This document shows positions 39,230-49,154 of a stretch of 64,000 nucleotides of DNA, piece by piece. The stretch is taken from positions 1,364,001 through 1,428,000 of the forward strand of contig NZ_CP104285.1 in the NCBI RefSeq assembly GCF_025244905.1. The letters are read 5' to 3'. The DNA comes from Enterobacter mori (GTDB lineage: Bacteria; Pseudomonadota; Gammaproteobacteria; Enterobacterales; Enterobacteriaceae). The position numbers and the translations under genes were made by a program. The notes under the pieces are model-generated. The model was not told where the DNA came from. It saw nothing but the letters and a program-made list of their open reading frames with translations, and ran no database searches. Every line of letters starts with the position of its first letter. The first letter of the stretch is position 1.

Positions 39230-41773
39230 TCAGTGACACTGCGCGGCAGCGTTAATGATGCTGGTTTTCTCTTTCTCATCCATTAGCGCGTAGTCAGCGA
39301 CGCAGTGCTCGCTCGCCTCCTGTCCCCAGGAAACGTTGAGATGTCCTTGCTGCGGCAGGCCCGAGAGGTAGGTCTGCCCGTCGTTACCGACAATGAACTC
39401 GCTGTCCTTATCCTCGGTGGTCACCGTTGCACCAAAGGGCAGCGGTTTCCCGTTTTGCGTGAGCGTCATCAGTACGCGACTGCCCACGCGGGTGTTAAAG
39501 CTGGCGCGCACCACGGCGCCGCGTGTCGGGGTCACCACCTGCGCCGCGTGCGTCACGTCGGCGTTGTCCGGCAGCGTTTCGGTATCCAGCGCAATAGTGT
39601 TATGGCGATATGCAGTCACAAACGGGACGACGGTATAGCCGCGGAAATCGGTCTCCACGCCCGTCTGGTTAGCGATATGTGTCCCGTGTGTCCCTGGCGC
39701 TTTCACCAGCGCGATGGTTTCACCCAGCGGCTGGCTCAGGGTGATGCCGTTGGCATGGGCAATGACGCCGCCCTGCAAACCGACGTTAACGGTCTGCTGA
39801 TACTTATCCTGACTGACGCCTGCGCTCACCTCGCCGTAGGTCGCTTTGTAATCAGCATTCATGCTGGTCGAGTTGCCGCTGCCGGTGCTGCTCAGCCCCT
39901 GCTGGATATTCCAGTTCAGGTTGTCTTCCTCCAGCGCCGTGCCGTTGAGGCCGATATTCTGCGTCGTACCGTCTTTGGTATTGTTCAGGTTGTAGGTGGC
40001 CCAGGTGTTATGCATCCAGCGATCCAGCGGAACGGAGACGCTCAGCGAGAACTGGTTGTCGTTCGTCACTTGATTACCGTCTTCATCGCTGTCGCTGGTG
40101 TTCTTGTTCATGCTGTAGCTCAGGCTGTAGCTCACCCCGTGCCAGCTGTTGTTGTAGCTGACGCTCATGGAGTTCATGTCCTGGTTCTGGCTCCAGTAAG
40201 TCTCTTTCACCATGCTCAGGGTGACTGATCCCCAGCCTTCGGGCAGCGTCTGGTCGATGGTGGCCTCGGTTCGGGCGCGGCGCTGCTGAGGGGCAGACCA
40301 GTCGTCAGAGCGGGTATATGACTCCATGGTGTCTTCCAGGGTGTAAAACCCTTTGCTGTTGTAGCGATAGCCCGCGAGGGAGAAGTTGGTGCCTGAACCG
40401 GCAAAATCTTTGCTGTAGCGCACGCGCCAGGACTGGCCTTTGCTGGACTGCTGCTGCTTCAGCAGGGCTTTCGCGCGGGTAACGTCGATGGAGAACGCGC
40501 CTAAATCGCCCATGTTTTTCCCGGCACCGAGCGCCTGAGATTGATAATGGCTGCTCTGCTGAACGCCGCCATAAACGGTGACACCATAAGGTAAGCCATA
40601 GATTGCGCTACCCTGGGCAAACGGAGTCTTTTCAACATCGTTGTCGTAAGCGCGATAACGCCCGGCGGTGACGCTGTAGCGCAGGTTTTTTTCACGCTGC
40701 AATACCGGTACGGAGGCATACGGCACCACGAAATGACTTTCACTGCCGTCGGTCTCTTTCACGGTGACCTGCAGGTCGCCGCTGCTGCCGGTAGGGTAGA
40801 GATCGTTAATTTCAAACGCGCCGGGCGCGACCGTGTTCTGGTAAATGACATAGCCGTTCTGGCGGACCATCACCAGCGCGTTGCTGTGGGCAGTGCCGCG
40901 TATAATCGGCGCAAAGCCTTTTTCGCTGTCCGGCAGCATGTCGCTGTCGGAGTTAAGCTGCACGCCGGTATAAGGCACGCTGTCAAAAACATCGGAAGGC
41001 GATGAGCTTTGCCCGACGGTGAGGTCGCTTTTTATCGCCACGATATCGCGCTGGGCATAGGTATAAACGGAGGAGAACTTTTGCTGCTCTTCCTTGCCCT
41101 GGGTGCTGCGATTCCATGTGGAATAGTTACGCACGCGCCAGGCACCGATGTTAAAGCCAGGGCGCAGGTTGACGTACTGGCTGCTGTTATCCTGTTCACC
41201 CTGCTGGCGTGCGTGGCTCTGGCTGGCGGTGGCGCTGTAGTTGAGAATACCTGCGGTGATCCCTTCGTCGAACTCTTTTGGGTCGATAGAGCCGCGTGGA
41301 ACCTTGTTCAGGGCCAGCTGTGGAATACTGAGCAGCAGCTGCTGATTGCGAACGTGAAACGTAGCGGATGCCGCAGGGATGGCGTTTAAATTGGCGCACT
41401 GGCCTTTTGCCATCAGCTGCGGGTATGTTTGGGTTTTAATGCCGAGGCTTTTTAAATCCTCAAGCGAGAAACAGGGCTGGAGTGAATTATCCCCGTGGGC
41501 GTCTTTTTCTAATGTAAAGGTGACATTGCGGGTATCAATTTTATTATTATTAATAAAAATAGTGACCTGATATTTTCCCGGTGCTTGCCCTGGCCCTTTT
41601 TCATATACAGAGAGGTCTGTCTTTCCCTGTTGCGGATTATCAATATCAAGCAGCGCCGGGTTGAAATAATCATCAGCCATAACCTGCTGCGCAAAAATCG
41701 CCATTGCCAGTCCACATAAAATGACCAGCAATGAAGAAAATCGACAGGTGAACGGCTTTTTATGGCTGTACAT
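39230..41773 (-). CDS. Fimbrial outer membrane usher
   Basis: 847 aa. FimD-type usher: signal peptide ending about residue 33 (QQVMADDYFNPALLDID), N-terminal chaperone-binding domain with DLSVYEKG, 24-strand barrel with plug, and C-terminal domains with the closing Cys pair (EHCVADYAL...AAQCH). PYTGVQLNSDSDMLPDSEKGFAP is the usher signature. It exports and polymerises the pilins. Intact and full length. Confidence 0.95.
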   Translation of the reverse strand: MYSHKKPFTCRFSSLLVILCGLAMAIFAQQVMADDYFNPALLDIDNPQQGKTDLSVYEKGPGQAPGKYQVTIFINNNKIDTRNVTFTLEKDAHGDNSLQPCFSLEDLKSLGIKTQTYPQLMAKGQCANLNAIPAASATFHVRNQQLLLSIPQLALNKVPRGSIDPKEFDEGITAGILNYSATASQSHARQQGEQDNSSQYVNLRPGFNIGAWRVRNYSTWNRSTQGKEEQQKFSSVYTYAQRDIVAIKSDLTVGQSSSPSDVFDSVPYTGVQLNSDSDMLPDSEKGFAPIIRGTAHSNALVMVRQNGYVIYQNTVAPGAFEINDLYPTGSSGDLQVTVKETDGSESHFVVPYASVPVLQREKNLRYSVTAGRYRAYDNDVEKTPFAQGSAIYGLPYGVTVYGGVQQSSHYQSQALGAGKNMGDLGAFSIDVTRAKALLKQQQSSKGQSWRVRYSKDFAGSGTNFSLAGYRYNSKGFYTLEDTMESYTRSDDWSAPQQRRARTEATIDQTLPEGWGSVTLSMVKETYWSQNQDMNSMSVSYNNSWHGVSYSLSYSMNKNTSDSDEDGNQVTNDNQFSLSVSVPLDRWMHNTWATYNLNNTKDGTTQNIGLNGTALEEDNLNWNIQQGLSSTGSGNSTSMNADYKATYGEVSAGVSQDKYQQTVNVGLQGGVIAHANGITLSQPLGETIALVKAPGTHGTHIANQTGVETDFRGYTVVPFVTAYRHNTIALDTETLPDNADVTHAAQVVTPTRGAVVRASFNTRVGSRVLMTLTQNGKPLPFGATVTTEDKDSEFIVGNDGQTYLSGLPQQGHLNVSWGQEASEHCVADYALMDEKEKTSIINAAAQCH

Positions 41774-41800
41774 GATGATTTCTTTTACCTGAACAGGTGA

Positions 41801-42475
41801 TTAATTAACTGCTTTTGACACGGTCTGGCTGATGCTGCCGTAATCCGTAATAATGGAATACGCGACAGTTGAACCACCCACATTGCCAGGTAATGCAAAA
41901 TGCGTTTCAGTTTCAGGAACGGCCCAGGTGGCTTTATCCACTTTATGGCCGTTCAGCGTCACCTTCTGGAAATTCATATAAAAAGGCGTTGGATTATTGA
42001 CGACCAGGTCGTTGCCTTCACGATGCCATTCAAGTTTATCCGCGACCTCTTCAGGTTTGCCTTTAACCGATGACGGGCGATACAGCAATTTAATGCGCGT
42101 ATTAATGGCAATTTGTAGGGTGTTCATTCCTTCAACGTGCTTAGCTGAAGGGATGGCTTTGATATTCAGCCAGTACAAGGACTCTCGATCTTCCGGCAAA
42201 TTACCGCCGGTGCGCACCACGCGCAGCACGTTATCTTCTTTCGCATCAAGGCGGAACAGCGGTGGGGTAATCAGGAACGGGGCTTTGGCCCGGTTTTTAC
42301 CGCCGGAATCAACCCAGGACTGCACCAGATAATCCGTCGCATCTGGATTTGAAAGACCAAGAGAGGATTCCTTTTTATCTCCCTGGTAAACCAGACGTGT
42401 GCCATTAATAATGACACCTGCATGTGCAGTGGCGGCTACCAGTAAAAGTGTGCTCAGTAAATAACCATGGCGCAT
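41801..42475 (-). CDS. Periplasmic fimbrial chaperone
   Basis: 224 aa. PapD/FimC-like: signal peptide ending near AHA (residue 19), mature start GVIINGTRLVYQGDKKESSLGLSN with the conserved Arg and the QSWVDSG strand, then LYWLNIKAIPS and LLYRPSSVKGKPEE; the family Arg/Lys for the subunit C-terminus are present. 69 bp after the major pilin, 27 bp before the usher. Confidence 0.95.
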   Translation of the reverse strand: MRHGYLLSTLLLVAATAHAGVIINGTRLVYQGDKKESSLGLSNPDATDYLVQSWVDSGGKNRAKAPFLITPPLFRLDAKEDNVLRVVRTGGNLPEDRESLYWLNIKAIPSAKHVEGMNTLQIAINTRIKLLYRPSSVKGKPEEVADKLEWHREGNDLVVNNPTPFYMNFQKVTLNGHKVDKATWAVPETETHFALPGNVGGSTVAYSIITDYGSISQTVSKAVN

Positions 42476-42544
42476 AAAGATTTCTCAATAAATAGATAAG
42501 ATATTAATGCTCGCAAAAGCATTAATATCTCAGGATTGATAAGA

Positions 42545-43081
42545 TCAGTTATAAATAACGGTGAAAGTAGATACGGAGTTAGCCGGGCCTGCGGTGATTG
42601 CGGATCCCGTTTGAATATAACGTGCACCAAACTCCAGATCGTTAACCGCCGTGCCGGAGGTTAATGGATATTGCTGAGACGGGGTATACAAGCTGACCGG
42701 TTGTTCTGAGGAGTCAACCAGCTGAATAGCTACACCCGTTGCCGCATCGACATCAGGGGTTAACGCCAGCGCAGCATTGTTATTTGAGTCCGGGGTACCA
42801 CCGAAGTTTATCGCTGCGGAGGTGACCGTTTCCGGGCAGTTTGTTAACTGAATATCAAACTTGGTTAATGTGCTGGTGGAGCCGGTACCGGTAAATACCG
42901 TTTTAGACACTTTGCCTAACTGAACGTTTAACGGGTTGCTTAACCCATTCACGACCTGGCAAGCCGAATCGATAATTTCTCCGGTGAAGTTAATCTGCCC
43001 TTCACCATTTGTTGCCGCAAATGCGGATGCGGAACATCCCACCGCTGCGGCGATCAATAAACCTAAAGCAACCTTGTTCAT
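42545..43081 (-). CDS. Major fimbrial subunit
   Basis: 178 aa. Signal peptide MNKVALGLLIAAAVGCSASAFA, mature domain beginning ATNGEGQINFTGEIIDSACQV, Cys pair (DSACQV, TNCPET) and the typical ending STFTVIYN. First gene of the five-gene operon, so most likely the major pilin. No phase-variable invertible repeat or recombinase gene was found beside it. The 257-bp upstream region is AT-rich. Confidence 0.92.
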   Translation of the reverse strand: MNKVALGLLIAAAVGCSASAFAATNGEGQINFTGEIIDSACQVVNGLSNPLNVQLGKVSKTVFTGTGSTSTLTKFDIQLTNCPETVTSAAINFGGTPDSNNNAALALTPDVDAATGVAIQLVDSSEQPVSLYTPSQQYPLTSGTAVNDLEFGARYIQTGSAITAGPANSVSTFTVIYN

Positions 43082-43338
43082 AATGAATCCTGATATGTTT
43101 CTGGCGCGAACGTTGCCTGGACGTTTTCACCGTTGACTTTTAATGACTTTCCGATGGTTATTTAATCAAAAAATATATGTGTAGGATTCTTCTATAGAAA
43201 TCACAAATAATTGAAAAAGTGCTTGAATTTATTTTTTTGTCATAAAATCAGCAGATTGATTCCGTGGATAAAAGACTAACGGCAAGGTGTTCTTCAGGGC
43301 TATATTGTTAACAAGATGATGCTGTCAGGAGAGAAGTC

Positions 43339-44301
43339 GTGGATTATCGCAAAATTATCAAAGAGGTAGGGCGAGGAAAAAATCACGCCCGTGACCTGGA
43401 CCAGGAAACGGCCCATGCGCTGTACACCCATATGCTGAACGGCGACGTGCCAGAACTTGAACTGGGCGGCATCCTGATCGCGCTGCGTATTAAAGGTGAA
43501 GGTGAAGCCGAGATGCGCGGTTTTTATGACGCGATGCAGGCGAAAACGATGCGCTTAACGCCGCCCGTTACGAAGCCGATGCCGATTGTTATTCCCAGCT
43601 ATAACGGGGCGCGTAAGCAGGCGAACCTGACGCCGCTGCTGGCCATTTTGCTTAACAAGCTTGGGTTCCCGGTTGTCGTACACGGCGTCAGCGACGATCC
43701 GACGCGCGTGCTGACGGAAACGATCTTTGCGCTGCTGGGTATCGAACCGACCCTGCATGCGGGTCAGGCGCAGGCGAAGCTGGACGGGCATCAGCCAGTC
43801 TATATCCCGGTACGCGCGCTCTGCCCGCCGCTGGAAAAACAGCTTGAAATGCGCTGGCGTATGGGGGTGCGTAACAGTGCCCACACGCTGGCGAAACTGG
43901 CCACGCCATTTAATGAAGACGCGGCCCTGCGTCTTTCCAGCGTATCGCACCCGGAGTACGTGGCGCGTGTTGGCAAGTTCTTTGAGGACATTGGCGGACG
44001 GGCGTTATTGATGCACGGAACGGAAGGGGAAGTGTATGCCAACCCGCTGCGTTGCCCGCAAATCATGTTGATTGATTCTGCTGGTTCGCGTGCAGTGCTT
44101 GAACGAGGGGAAGAGAACAGGGATGTGGTTCTGCCACAGGCAAAAGATCCACACACCACCGCGGACTGGATCGTTCAGTGTCTGTCGGGCAATGTCCCCG
44201 TTCCGCACTCCATCAGGTTGCAAATGGCCTGTTGTTTGCTGGCGACAGGTGAGGTGGACTCAGTGGAGGCCGGACTGCAGCGCGTCGCGCAGTCGTTTTA
44301 G
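43339..44301 (+). CDS. ybiB: YbiB, TrpD2-family nucleic acid-binding protein
   Basis: 320 aa. Anthranilate phosphoribosyltransferase-like fold (TrpD2 family): N-terminal helical domain (ALYTHMLNGDVPELELGGILIALRIKGE) and PIVIPSYNGARKQANLTPLLA in place of the TrpD substrate motif. The E. coli protein is reported to bind nucleic acids and to lack TrpD activity, and its gene to be LexA-linked through dinG (from memory). Here the fimbrial operon separates it from dinG. Confidence 0.92.
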   Translation: MDYRKIIKEVGRGKNHARDLDQETAHALYTHMLNGDVPELELGGILIALRIKGEGEAEMRGFYDAMQAKTMRLTPPVTKPMPIVIPSYNGARKQANLTPLLAILLNKLGFPVVVHGVSDDPTRVLTETIFALLGIEPTLHAGQAQAKLDGHQPVYIPVRALCPPLEKQLEMRWRMGVRNSAHTLAKLATPFNEDAALRLSSVSHPEYVARVGKFFEDIGGRALLMHGTEGEVYANPLRCPQIMLIDSAGSRAVLERGEENRDVVLPQAKDPHTTADWIVQCLSGNVPVPHSIRLQMACCLLATGEVDSVEAGLQRVAQSF

Positions 44302-44302
44302 G

Positions 44303-44333
44303 CAAAAAAAAGCCCGTCCAGTGGCGGACGGGC
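44303..44333 (-). terminator. ybiJ terminator
   Basis: GCCCGTCC-N6-GGACGGGC hairpin with eight A at 44304-44311, which make a U-run on the minus strand; it therefore serves ybiJ (-). Confidence 0.75.
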
Positions 44334-44414
44334 AAACAAAGGGTAACAACAGGGTCAATGAGGGTGGAGCATCTCACCAGAGGGTACGGTGAGGGTAGAG
44401 CATAATTCGTTCGA

Positions 44415-44675
44415 TTATTTGTAGATAACCGCAGTACCGCTCAGTTTGTTATTGCCGTTAGCGGAGGTAATGGTGTATCCGCTTGCGCCTGCAGCTGCTG
44501 CTTTCTCAGCCAGTTTGGCTTCAAGACCGTCCAGCGTGGTCGCGCCTTCAGCACTTACCACACCCACTTTGTTCATGTTCTGTGCCTGAGAAGAAGAGAC
44601 TGGCTCTACAGCGAAAGCGCCGAAAGACAGAGCAGACAGGGCAACAGCAGCTACAGCATATTTGATGGTTTTCAT
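44415..44675 (-). CDS. ybiJ: YbiJ, DUF1471 periplasmic stress protein
   Basis: 86 aa, equal to E. coli YbiJ. Signal peptide MKTIKYAVAAVALSALSFGAFA and a DUF1471/YhcN domain (VGVVSAEGATTLDGLEAKLAEKAAAAGASGYTITSA) ending LSGTAVIYK. Small secreted proteins of this family (BhsA, McbA) are linked to biofilm and stress. The start MKTIKYAV is preceded by CGAGAG. It has its own leader and terminator. Confidence 0.93.
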   Translation of the reverse strand: MKTIKYAVAAVALSALSFGAFAVEPVSSSQAQNMNKVGVVSAEGATTLDGLEAKLAEKAAAAGASGYTITSANGNNKLSGTAVIYK

Positions 44676-44960
44676 AATTAATCTCTCGCAGGTTATTCTG
44701 ATAAAGGGACGATGTTCCGTCGATGTGATAAGTATCACGGTTTTTCTTGAGAGATAAAATCGAAGAGAATTGACGTGGTCAATCAAAAAAATTGAATGAC
44801 AAATAAGTTATTGAATATTAATAAATTCGGAGCGACGCTTTACAGTTCTTATCGATGCGCTTTACAGAGAAAAGATGAAGGGCACATTTTGCTACGCGAC
44901 ATACGAAAATTCGTGAGCGTAAACGTATCCGCTTGCTCCGTTGACTTAGGTAAAGGAAAG

Positions 44961-45227
44961 TCAACGTAACTGGCTATCTTTAGATCCTCTGCGATTATAT
45001 CCCGAGTGTGAAGTGTTTTTTGAATCTTTCTCCTGCTGGCAGGCAATGCATAACCTTACTCCAGGGATGGCTTTTTGCCGCGCCTCGGGGATGGGGTCGC
45101 CACACTCCTCACATTCCTGCAGGCTTTCACCGCGCGGTAATTCACCGCGAGCGCGGGCTACAGCATCTTCAATCGTACTGTTGATCTGTTCGTTTACGGC
45201 GTCGTCATTTGCCCAACCGGAAGCCAT
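44961..45227 (-). CDS. ybiI: YbiI, DksA/TraR-type zinc finger protein
   Basis: 88 aa. The C4 zinc finger is CEECGDPIPEARQKAIPGVRLCIACQ, typical of the TraR/DksA family; the N-terminal coiled coil of DksA is short here, so it is TraR-like. MASGWANDDAVNEQINSTIEDAV matches E. coli YbiI and fixes the start. Such proteins can enter the secondary channel of RNA polymerase; this is not shown for YbiI. Confidence 0.93.
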   Translation of the reverse strand: MASGWANDDAVNEQINSTIEDAVARARGELPRGESLQECEECGDPIPEARQKAIPGVRLCIACQQEKDSKNTSHSGYNRRGSKDSQLR

Positions 45228-45307
45228 GGCGTTCTCCTGTTTGGTTTTATAAAACATAACGCTAATGTGGGGTCAAAAATCGTACGGTCAAGACAGGAAT
45301 AAAGAAA

Positions 45308-45331
45308 CTGCATCTGTTGGAGCAGATGCAG
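45308..45331 (-). terminator. mcbA terminator
   Basis: CTGCATCTG-TTGGAG-CAGATGCAG hairpin; on the minus strand the tail is TTTCTTTATT. Confidence 0.7.
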
Positions 45332-45351
45332 TCGGGAGGAAAGTCAGAGGG

Positions 45352-45615
45352 TTATTTGTAGATGGTTGCTGTGCCATACATGTGGTTATCGCCGCCAGCG
45401 GAATTCACCACAAAACCTTTGGCACCTTCCTGACGTGCTTTTTCAGCCAGCTTATCCTGGAGATCGTCAAGGTTACTCGCGCGACTGACGGAGACTGTAC
45501 CGGCAGCACGCAGCTGGCTGGTGTCTGTGTTTTCATTCAGTGACTGAACGGACCAGGCAGAGAAAGATGCGGCTGCCAGTGCGCCCGCGACAGCAAGGGT
45601 CATATATCTTTTCAT
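45352..45615 (-). CDS. mcbA: McbA-like DUF1471 periplasmic protein
   Basis: 87 aa. Signal peptide (MKRYMTLAVAGALAAASFSAWS) and DUF1471 domain LRAAGTVSVSRASNLDDLQDKLAEKA ending MYGTATIYK, close to E. coli McbA, which lies in the same neighbourhood before rlmF. McbA is induced by McbR and affects colanic acid and mucoidy in E. coli. Start at ATG 45615 with GAGG 8 bp upstream. Second DUF1471 gene here; ybiJ lies beyond ybiI. Confidence 0.88.
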   Translation of the reverse strand: MKRYMTLAVAGALAAASFSAWSVQSLNENTDTSQLRAAGTVSVSRASNLDDLQDKLAEKARQEGAKGFVVNSAGGDNHMYGTATIYK

Positions 45616-45857
45616 AATCACATCCTCAGGGGAAACAACAGGTGATTCCCCTTAAGTTTAGAAGCCCGACGAGTGTGATTTAGCGCAAAAATTTGATGAT
45701 GGTCTGCTTATTTTTTGAACGATGTAAATTGACAATTTGCTGACAGATCATAGACATAAAGGTTACTGATTTCCGGTGTGTTTTTGCGTTGGGCAGACAG
45801 TTATTTACCGTTGGGTCCGCAAAGGGTATCTTACGCCGCTGTTGAAAGGAGAATGCC

Positions 45858-46769
45858 ATGACTGCCCAAAAGCCGGGATTGCACCCGCGTAACCGCCATA
45901 ACAGCCGCTATGACATGAAAGCGCTGTGCCTGAGCTGCCCTCAGTTGCAGGACTTTATCGTACAGACGCCAGCGGGTGAACCCTCGGTCAACTTTGCCGA
46001 TCCTCAGGCGGTCAAAACGCTGAACAAAGCGCTGCTGGCCCATTTTTATGGCGTGACGCACTGGGATATTCCCGAAGGCTTTCTCTGCCCACCCGTGCCT
46101 GGCCGCGCAGATTACGTCCATCACCTTGCCGATCTTCTTGCGGAAGGGAATGATGGCGTCATTCCACAGCAGGCGACAATCCTGGATATTGGCACCGGGG
46201 CAAACCTGATTTACCCGCTCATTGGCGCGCATGAATATCAATGGCGTTTTACCGGCAGTGAAATTGGCACTGAGGCATTCGCCAGTGCGCAGGCGATTAT
46301 TAACGCGAACCCAGGCTTAACCCGGGCGATCCGTTTACGTCGTCAGAAAGATGACAAATCCATCTTCAACGGCATCATTCATAAGAACGAGCAGTACGAT
46401 GCCACGATGTGTAATCCGCCGTTCCATGATTCTGCTGCGACAGCACGAGCGGGCAGCGAGCGTAAGCGCCGTAACCTGGGGCAGGCGGAAGATGCCGCAC
46501 TGAACTTTGGCGGTCAGCAGCAGGAACTCTGGTGTGAAGGGGGCGAAGTCGCGTTTATCCTGCGCATGATTGCAGAAAGTAAACAGTTTGGCCGTCAGGT
46601 GAAGTGGTTTACGTCGCTGGTGTCGCGTGGCGATAACCTGCCGCCACTCTACCGCGCCTTGACCGAAGCCGGTACGGTGAAAGTGGTGAAGAAAGAGATG
46701 TCGCAAGGCCAGAAACAGAGCCGCTTTATTGCCTGGACGTTTATGGACAATAATAAACGCCGTAAATAA
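45858..46769 (+). CDS. rlmF: 23S rRNA (adenine1618-N6)-methyltransferase RlmF
   Basis: 303 aa. SAM-dependent N6-adenine methyltransferase for 23S rRNA A1618. Motif [17 protein letters not shown], motif [17 protein letters not shown] (NPPF), and the basic N-terminus [16 protein letters not shown]. Strong Shine-Dalgarno AAAGGAG 8 bp before the start. Monocistronic; a REP follows. Confidence 0.95.
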   Translation: MTAQKPGLHPRNRHNSRYDMKALCLSCPQLQDFIVQTPAGEPSVNFADPQAVKTLNKALLAHFYGVTHWDIPEGFLCPPVPGRADYVHHLADLLAEGNDGVIPQQATILDIGTGANLIYPLIGAHEYQWRFTGSEIGTEAFASAQAIINANPGLTRAIRLRRQKDDKSIFNGIIHKNEQYDATMCNPPFHDSAATARAGSERKRRNLGQAEDAALNFGGQQQELWCEGGEVAFILRMIAESKQFGRQVKWFTSLVSRGDNLPPLYRALTEAGTVKVVKKEMSQGQKQSRFIAWTFMDNNKRRK

Positions 46770-46775
46770 GTGTCT

Positions 46776-46810
46776 CGTAGTCCGGGTAAGGCGAAGCCGC
46801 CACCCGGCAA
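46776..46810. repeat. REP sequence after rlmF
   Basis: TAGTCCGGGTAAGGCGAAGC then CGCCACCCGGC, the standard REP inverted repeat, between the convergent rlmF and ybiO. Confidence 0.85.
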
Positions 46811-46815
46811 CCAGT

Positions 46816-49029
46816 CTACAACGTCGGCTCCTGCGGTGGGAGCGGCGATGCGGGCGGCGGCAATACCTGATACGTCTGCACCGGCATCCGCACATCCGCC
46901 AGATCAAAGTGCTTTTTCACCATGCTGTCGAGTGCAAAACGCACCGTCCACTGCTTCAGGGGCTGGGTGGTGAACGACACGCGCAGGGTGAATGCGGTAT
47001 TCGTCAGCCCGACAATCCCGGCAAACGACGGCTCACCGATCACCAACCCGCGAATATCTTCCATCTGCATCAACTCTTCTACCGCATCCCGCAGCGCCTG
47101 CTTCGCTTTGTCTGCATCTTCGTGGCGATCCACATCGTAGTTCGCCACAACGGAACCAATCCCGCGCACAAAGTTGGCGAAGGTGGTAATCGATGACCAC
47201 GGAATAATGTGATACGCACCGGTGTCCTGACGCACGCCGACGGAGCGGATGGACATTCGCTCGACGGTACCGGTCAGCGGCCCGATAGTCACCAGATCGC
47301 CCGTGTTCATCCCGTTCTCAAACTGAATAAAGATACCGGTAATAATATCCTTCACCAGCGTTTGTGAACCGAAGGAGATCGCCAGCCCCAGCGCCCCGGC
47401 ACCCGCCAGCAGCGGGGCGATATTCACGCCGATCTCCGAGAGCACAATCATGATGGTGATGGTGCTGATGATCACCGCCAGCGCATTTCGGAACAGCGTC
47501 AATAACGTGCGCGCGCGGGCGCTGGGTAGCGGCCTGCCGTGAATATCGGACACCAGACGGTTTTCGATGAGGCTCGCCAGCAGCGTCCAGCCGACGGCGG
47601 AGAAGAACAGGATCAACGCGATACGAATCAGAATATCGACCGTTTTTTCACCCGCGCCGTTGTGTAGCCAGTTCCAGAAATCAAACAGTCCCCAGGCGTT
47701 CAGCAGCAGCATAATCGCCACGCAGACGGTCAAAATCCGCGCCACCTTCAGTGATACCGACATCCAGCCGTTCACGCGCTTTTGCAGTTCAGGGTAGTTC
47801 CGCTGCACCTGCGGTGAGAGGGTGATGGTTTTCGAGATCCAGCGGGACAGCAGGCCAGACACAAAGGCCGCAACGCCGATAATCGCCAGGCTTTTGAACG
47901 TCGCGCCCATCATAAATTTCAGGCTATTACCCGGGTCAAACAGCGAGAAGAAACACAGCACAATAAAGTAGGCGCTCGCCAGCCAGTGCCACACCAGTGC
48001 GAAGGCGCGGATAAACAGACTGAAGAAGGAGAGGGAACGGTCGGCCAGATGCAACAGGCTTTCGGTGATCGCCTTTTTATTGTGAAAGATAAGGTACAGC
48101 GACCAGACGGTAATACAGAGCATAATCAGCACGTTCGCCAGTGCGCCAAACTGCACGTTGACCTGGTTGGAGATGATTGGCACGGCCACCAGCAGGCCGT
48201 AGCCAATCAGGCCGCTGAGCACGCTTAACCGCACGGCCCAGTATTTCGCGCTCTCATCCTTAATATTAAAAGGGCGAAGTTCAGGCACGCGCGGACAAAA
48301 GATGACGCGCAGCACCGCTTTAAAAAATTCGATTAGCGCAAATGCATTGAGCAAGAGCGCCTGCTGGAAGGCAATGGTTTTGTTGCCCGTATTGAGGCGA
48401 TCGGCCAGGACCTGACCGACAAATAGCGTCATTGCCAGCAGCAGTAAATCGATGATAAAGGCTCCGGCGACCATCGCCGGGAGGTGCAGCCAGCTGCTTT
48501 TATGCTGGTTTTTTTTCCGCCCCCAGATACCCATCTTGCGGTACAGCGGCCAGGCGCACAGGCGCACCAGCCAGTAAAAAATAAACACACCGGCGGCCAG
48601 CATTAAAAACTGCGTTACGGCAGTGGAAAAGGTCTGGGGATTAAAGGCCTTATGCGGAGAGCCAATCAGGTTACGGTAAAGCTGGGCAAAACGAGAGGAG
48701 AGGGCATCCCCATAGTGGCGGCTTACGTCGGTGACGTTTTCCAGCACTGTTTTTTGCTCCTCCACCTGGGGCGGTGTGATGGCCGGAACGGCCTCCTGGG
48801 ATGGCGTGGCGGCGACTTTACGAAGCTCACCAATTAACTCTTGCCGGGCGGCGTCGTTTTCCAGCACATCGGCAAGGGCGCTGTAGGCAGCTTTTTTCTT
48901 TTCAACATCGGGCTCCGGTGGCGGCGTATTTTCCTTCGTCGCGGTGGTTCCGGTGGTGACGCCGGGGATCGCGACGGCGAACGATGGCGCACTAAACAGG
49001 CTAATCAACAGCAACAGGATCCACGGCAC
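46816..49029 (-). CDS. ybiO: YbiO, MscS-family mechanosensitive channel
   Basis: 737 aa. Signal peptide (SLFSAPSFAVA), a periplasmic region with coiled coil, multiple helices, and the MscS core near residues 510-700: the pore helix region LLAGAGALGLAISFGSQTLVKDIITG and the beta domain GDLVTIGPLTGTVERMSIRSVGVRQ. Moderate-conductance channel that relieves hypo-osmotic shock. C-terminal tail is proline-rich (PPPASPLPPQE). Confidence 0.94.
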   Translation of the reverse strand: MPWILLLLISLFSAPSFAVAIPGVTTGTTATKENTPPPEPDVEKKKAAYSALADVLENDAARQELIGELRKVAATPSQEAVPAITPPQVEEQKTVLENVTDVSRHYGDALSSRFAQLYRNLIGSPHKAFNPQTFSTAVTQFLMLAAGVFIFYWLVRLCAWPLYRKMGIWGRKKNQHKSSWLHLPAMVAGAFIIDLLLLAMTLFVGQVLADRLNTGNKTIAFQQALLLNAFALIEFFKAVLRVIFCPRVPELRPFNIKDESAKYWAVRLSVLSGLIGYGLLVAVPIISNQVNVQFGALANVLIMLCITVWSLYLIFHNKKAITESLLHLADRSLSFFSLFIRAFALVWHWLASAYFIVLCFFSLFDPGNSLKFMMGATFKSLAIIGVAAFVSGLLSRWISKTITLSPQVQRNYPELQKRVNGWMSVSLKVARILTVCVAIMLLLNAWGLFDFWNWLHNGAGEKTVDILIRIALILFFSAVGWTLLASLIENRLVSDIHGRPLPSARARTLLTLFRNALAVIISTITIMIVLSEIGVNIAPLLAGAGALGLAISFGSQTLVKDIITGIFIQFENGMNTGDLVTIGPLTGTVERMSIRSVGVRQDTGAYHIIPWSSITTFANFVRGIGSVVANYDVDRHEDADKAKQALRDAVEELMQMEDIRGLVIGEPSFAGIVGLTNTAFTLRVSFTTQPLKQWTVRFALDSMVKKHFDLADVRMPVQTYQVLPPPASPLPPQEPTL

Positions 49030-49113
49030 GGCGTCCTCCGGTGAAAATGTCGAACAAAATGATAAGTATAGAAGTCGAGGCGAGGAGGGGGATTTTTGGG
49101 AACAATCTGGCGT

Positions 49114-49137
49114 AAAAAAGCCGGGCAGGGCCCGGCT
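49114..49137 (-). terminator. glnHPQ terminator
   Basis: GAGCCGGGCC-CTG-CCCGGCTTTTTT on the minus strand, 18 bp after glnQ. Confidence 0.8.
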
Positions 49138-49154
49138 CGGTGTGACGCGAGGGA

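Noticed and set aside
43082..43338. Phase-variation switch at the fimbrial promoter
   Set aside because: I looked for fim-type inverted repeats and a recombinase gene next to the major pilin; none is visible.
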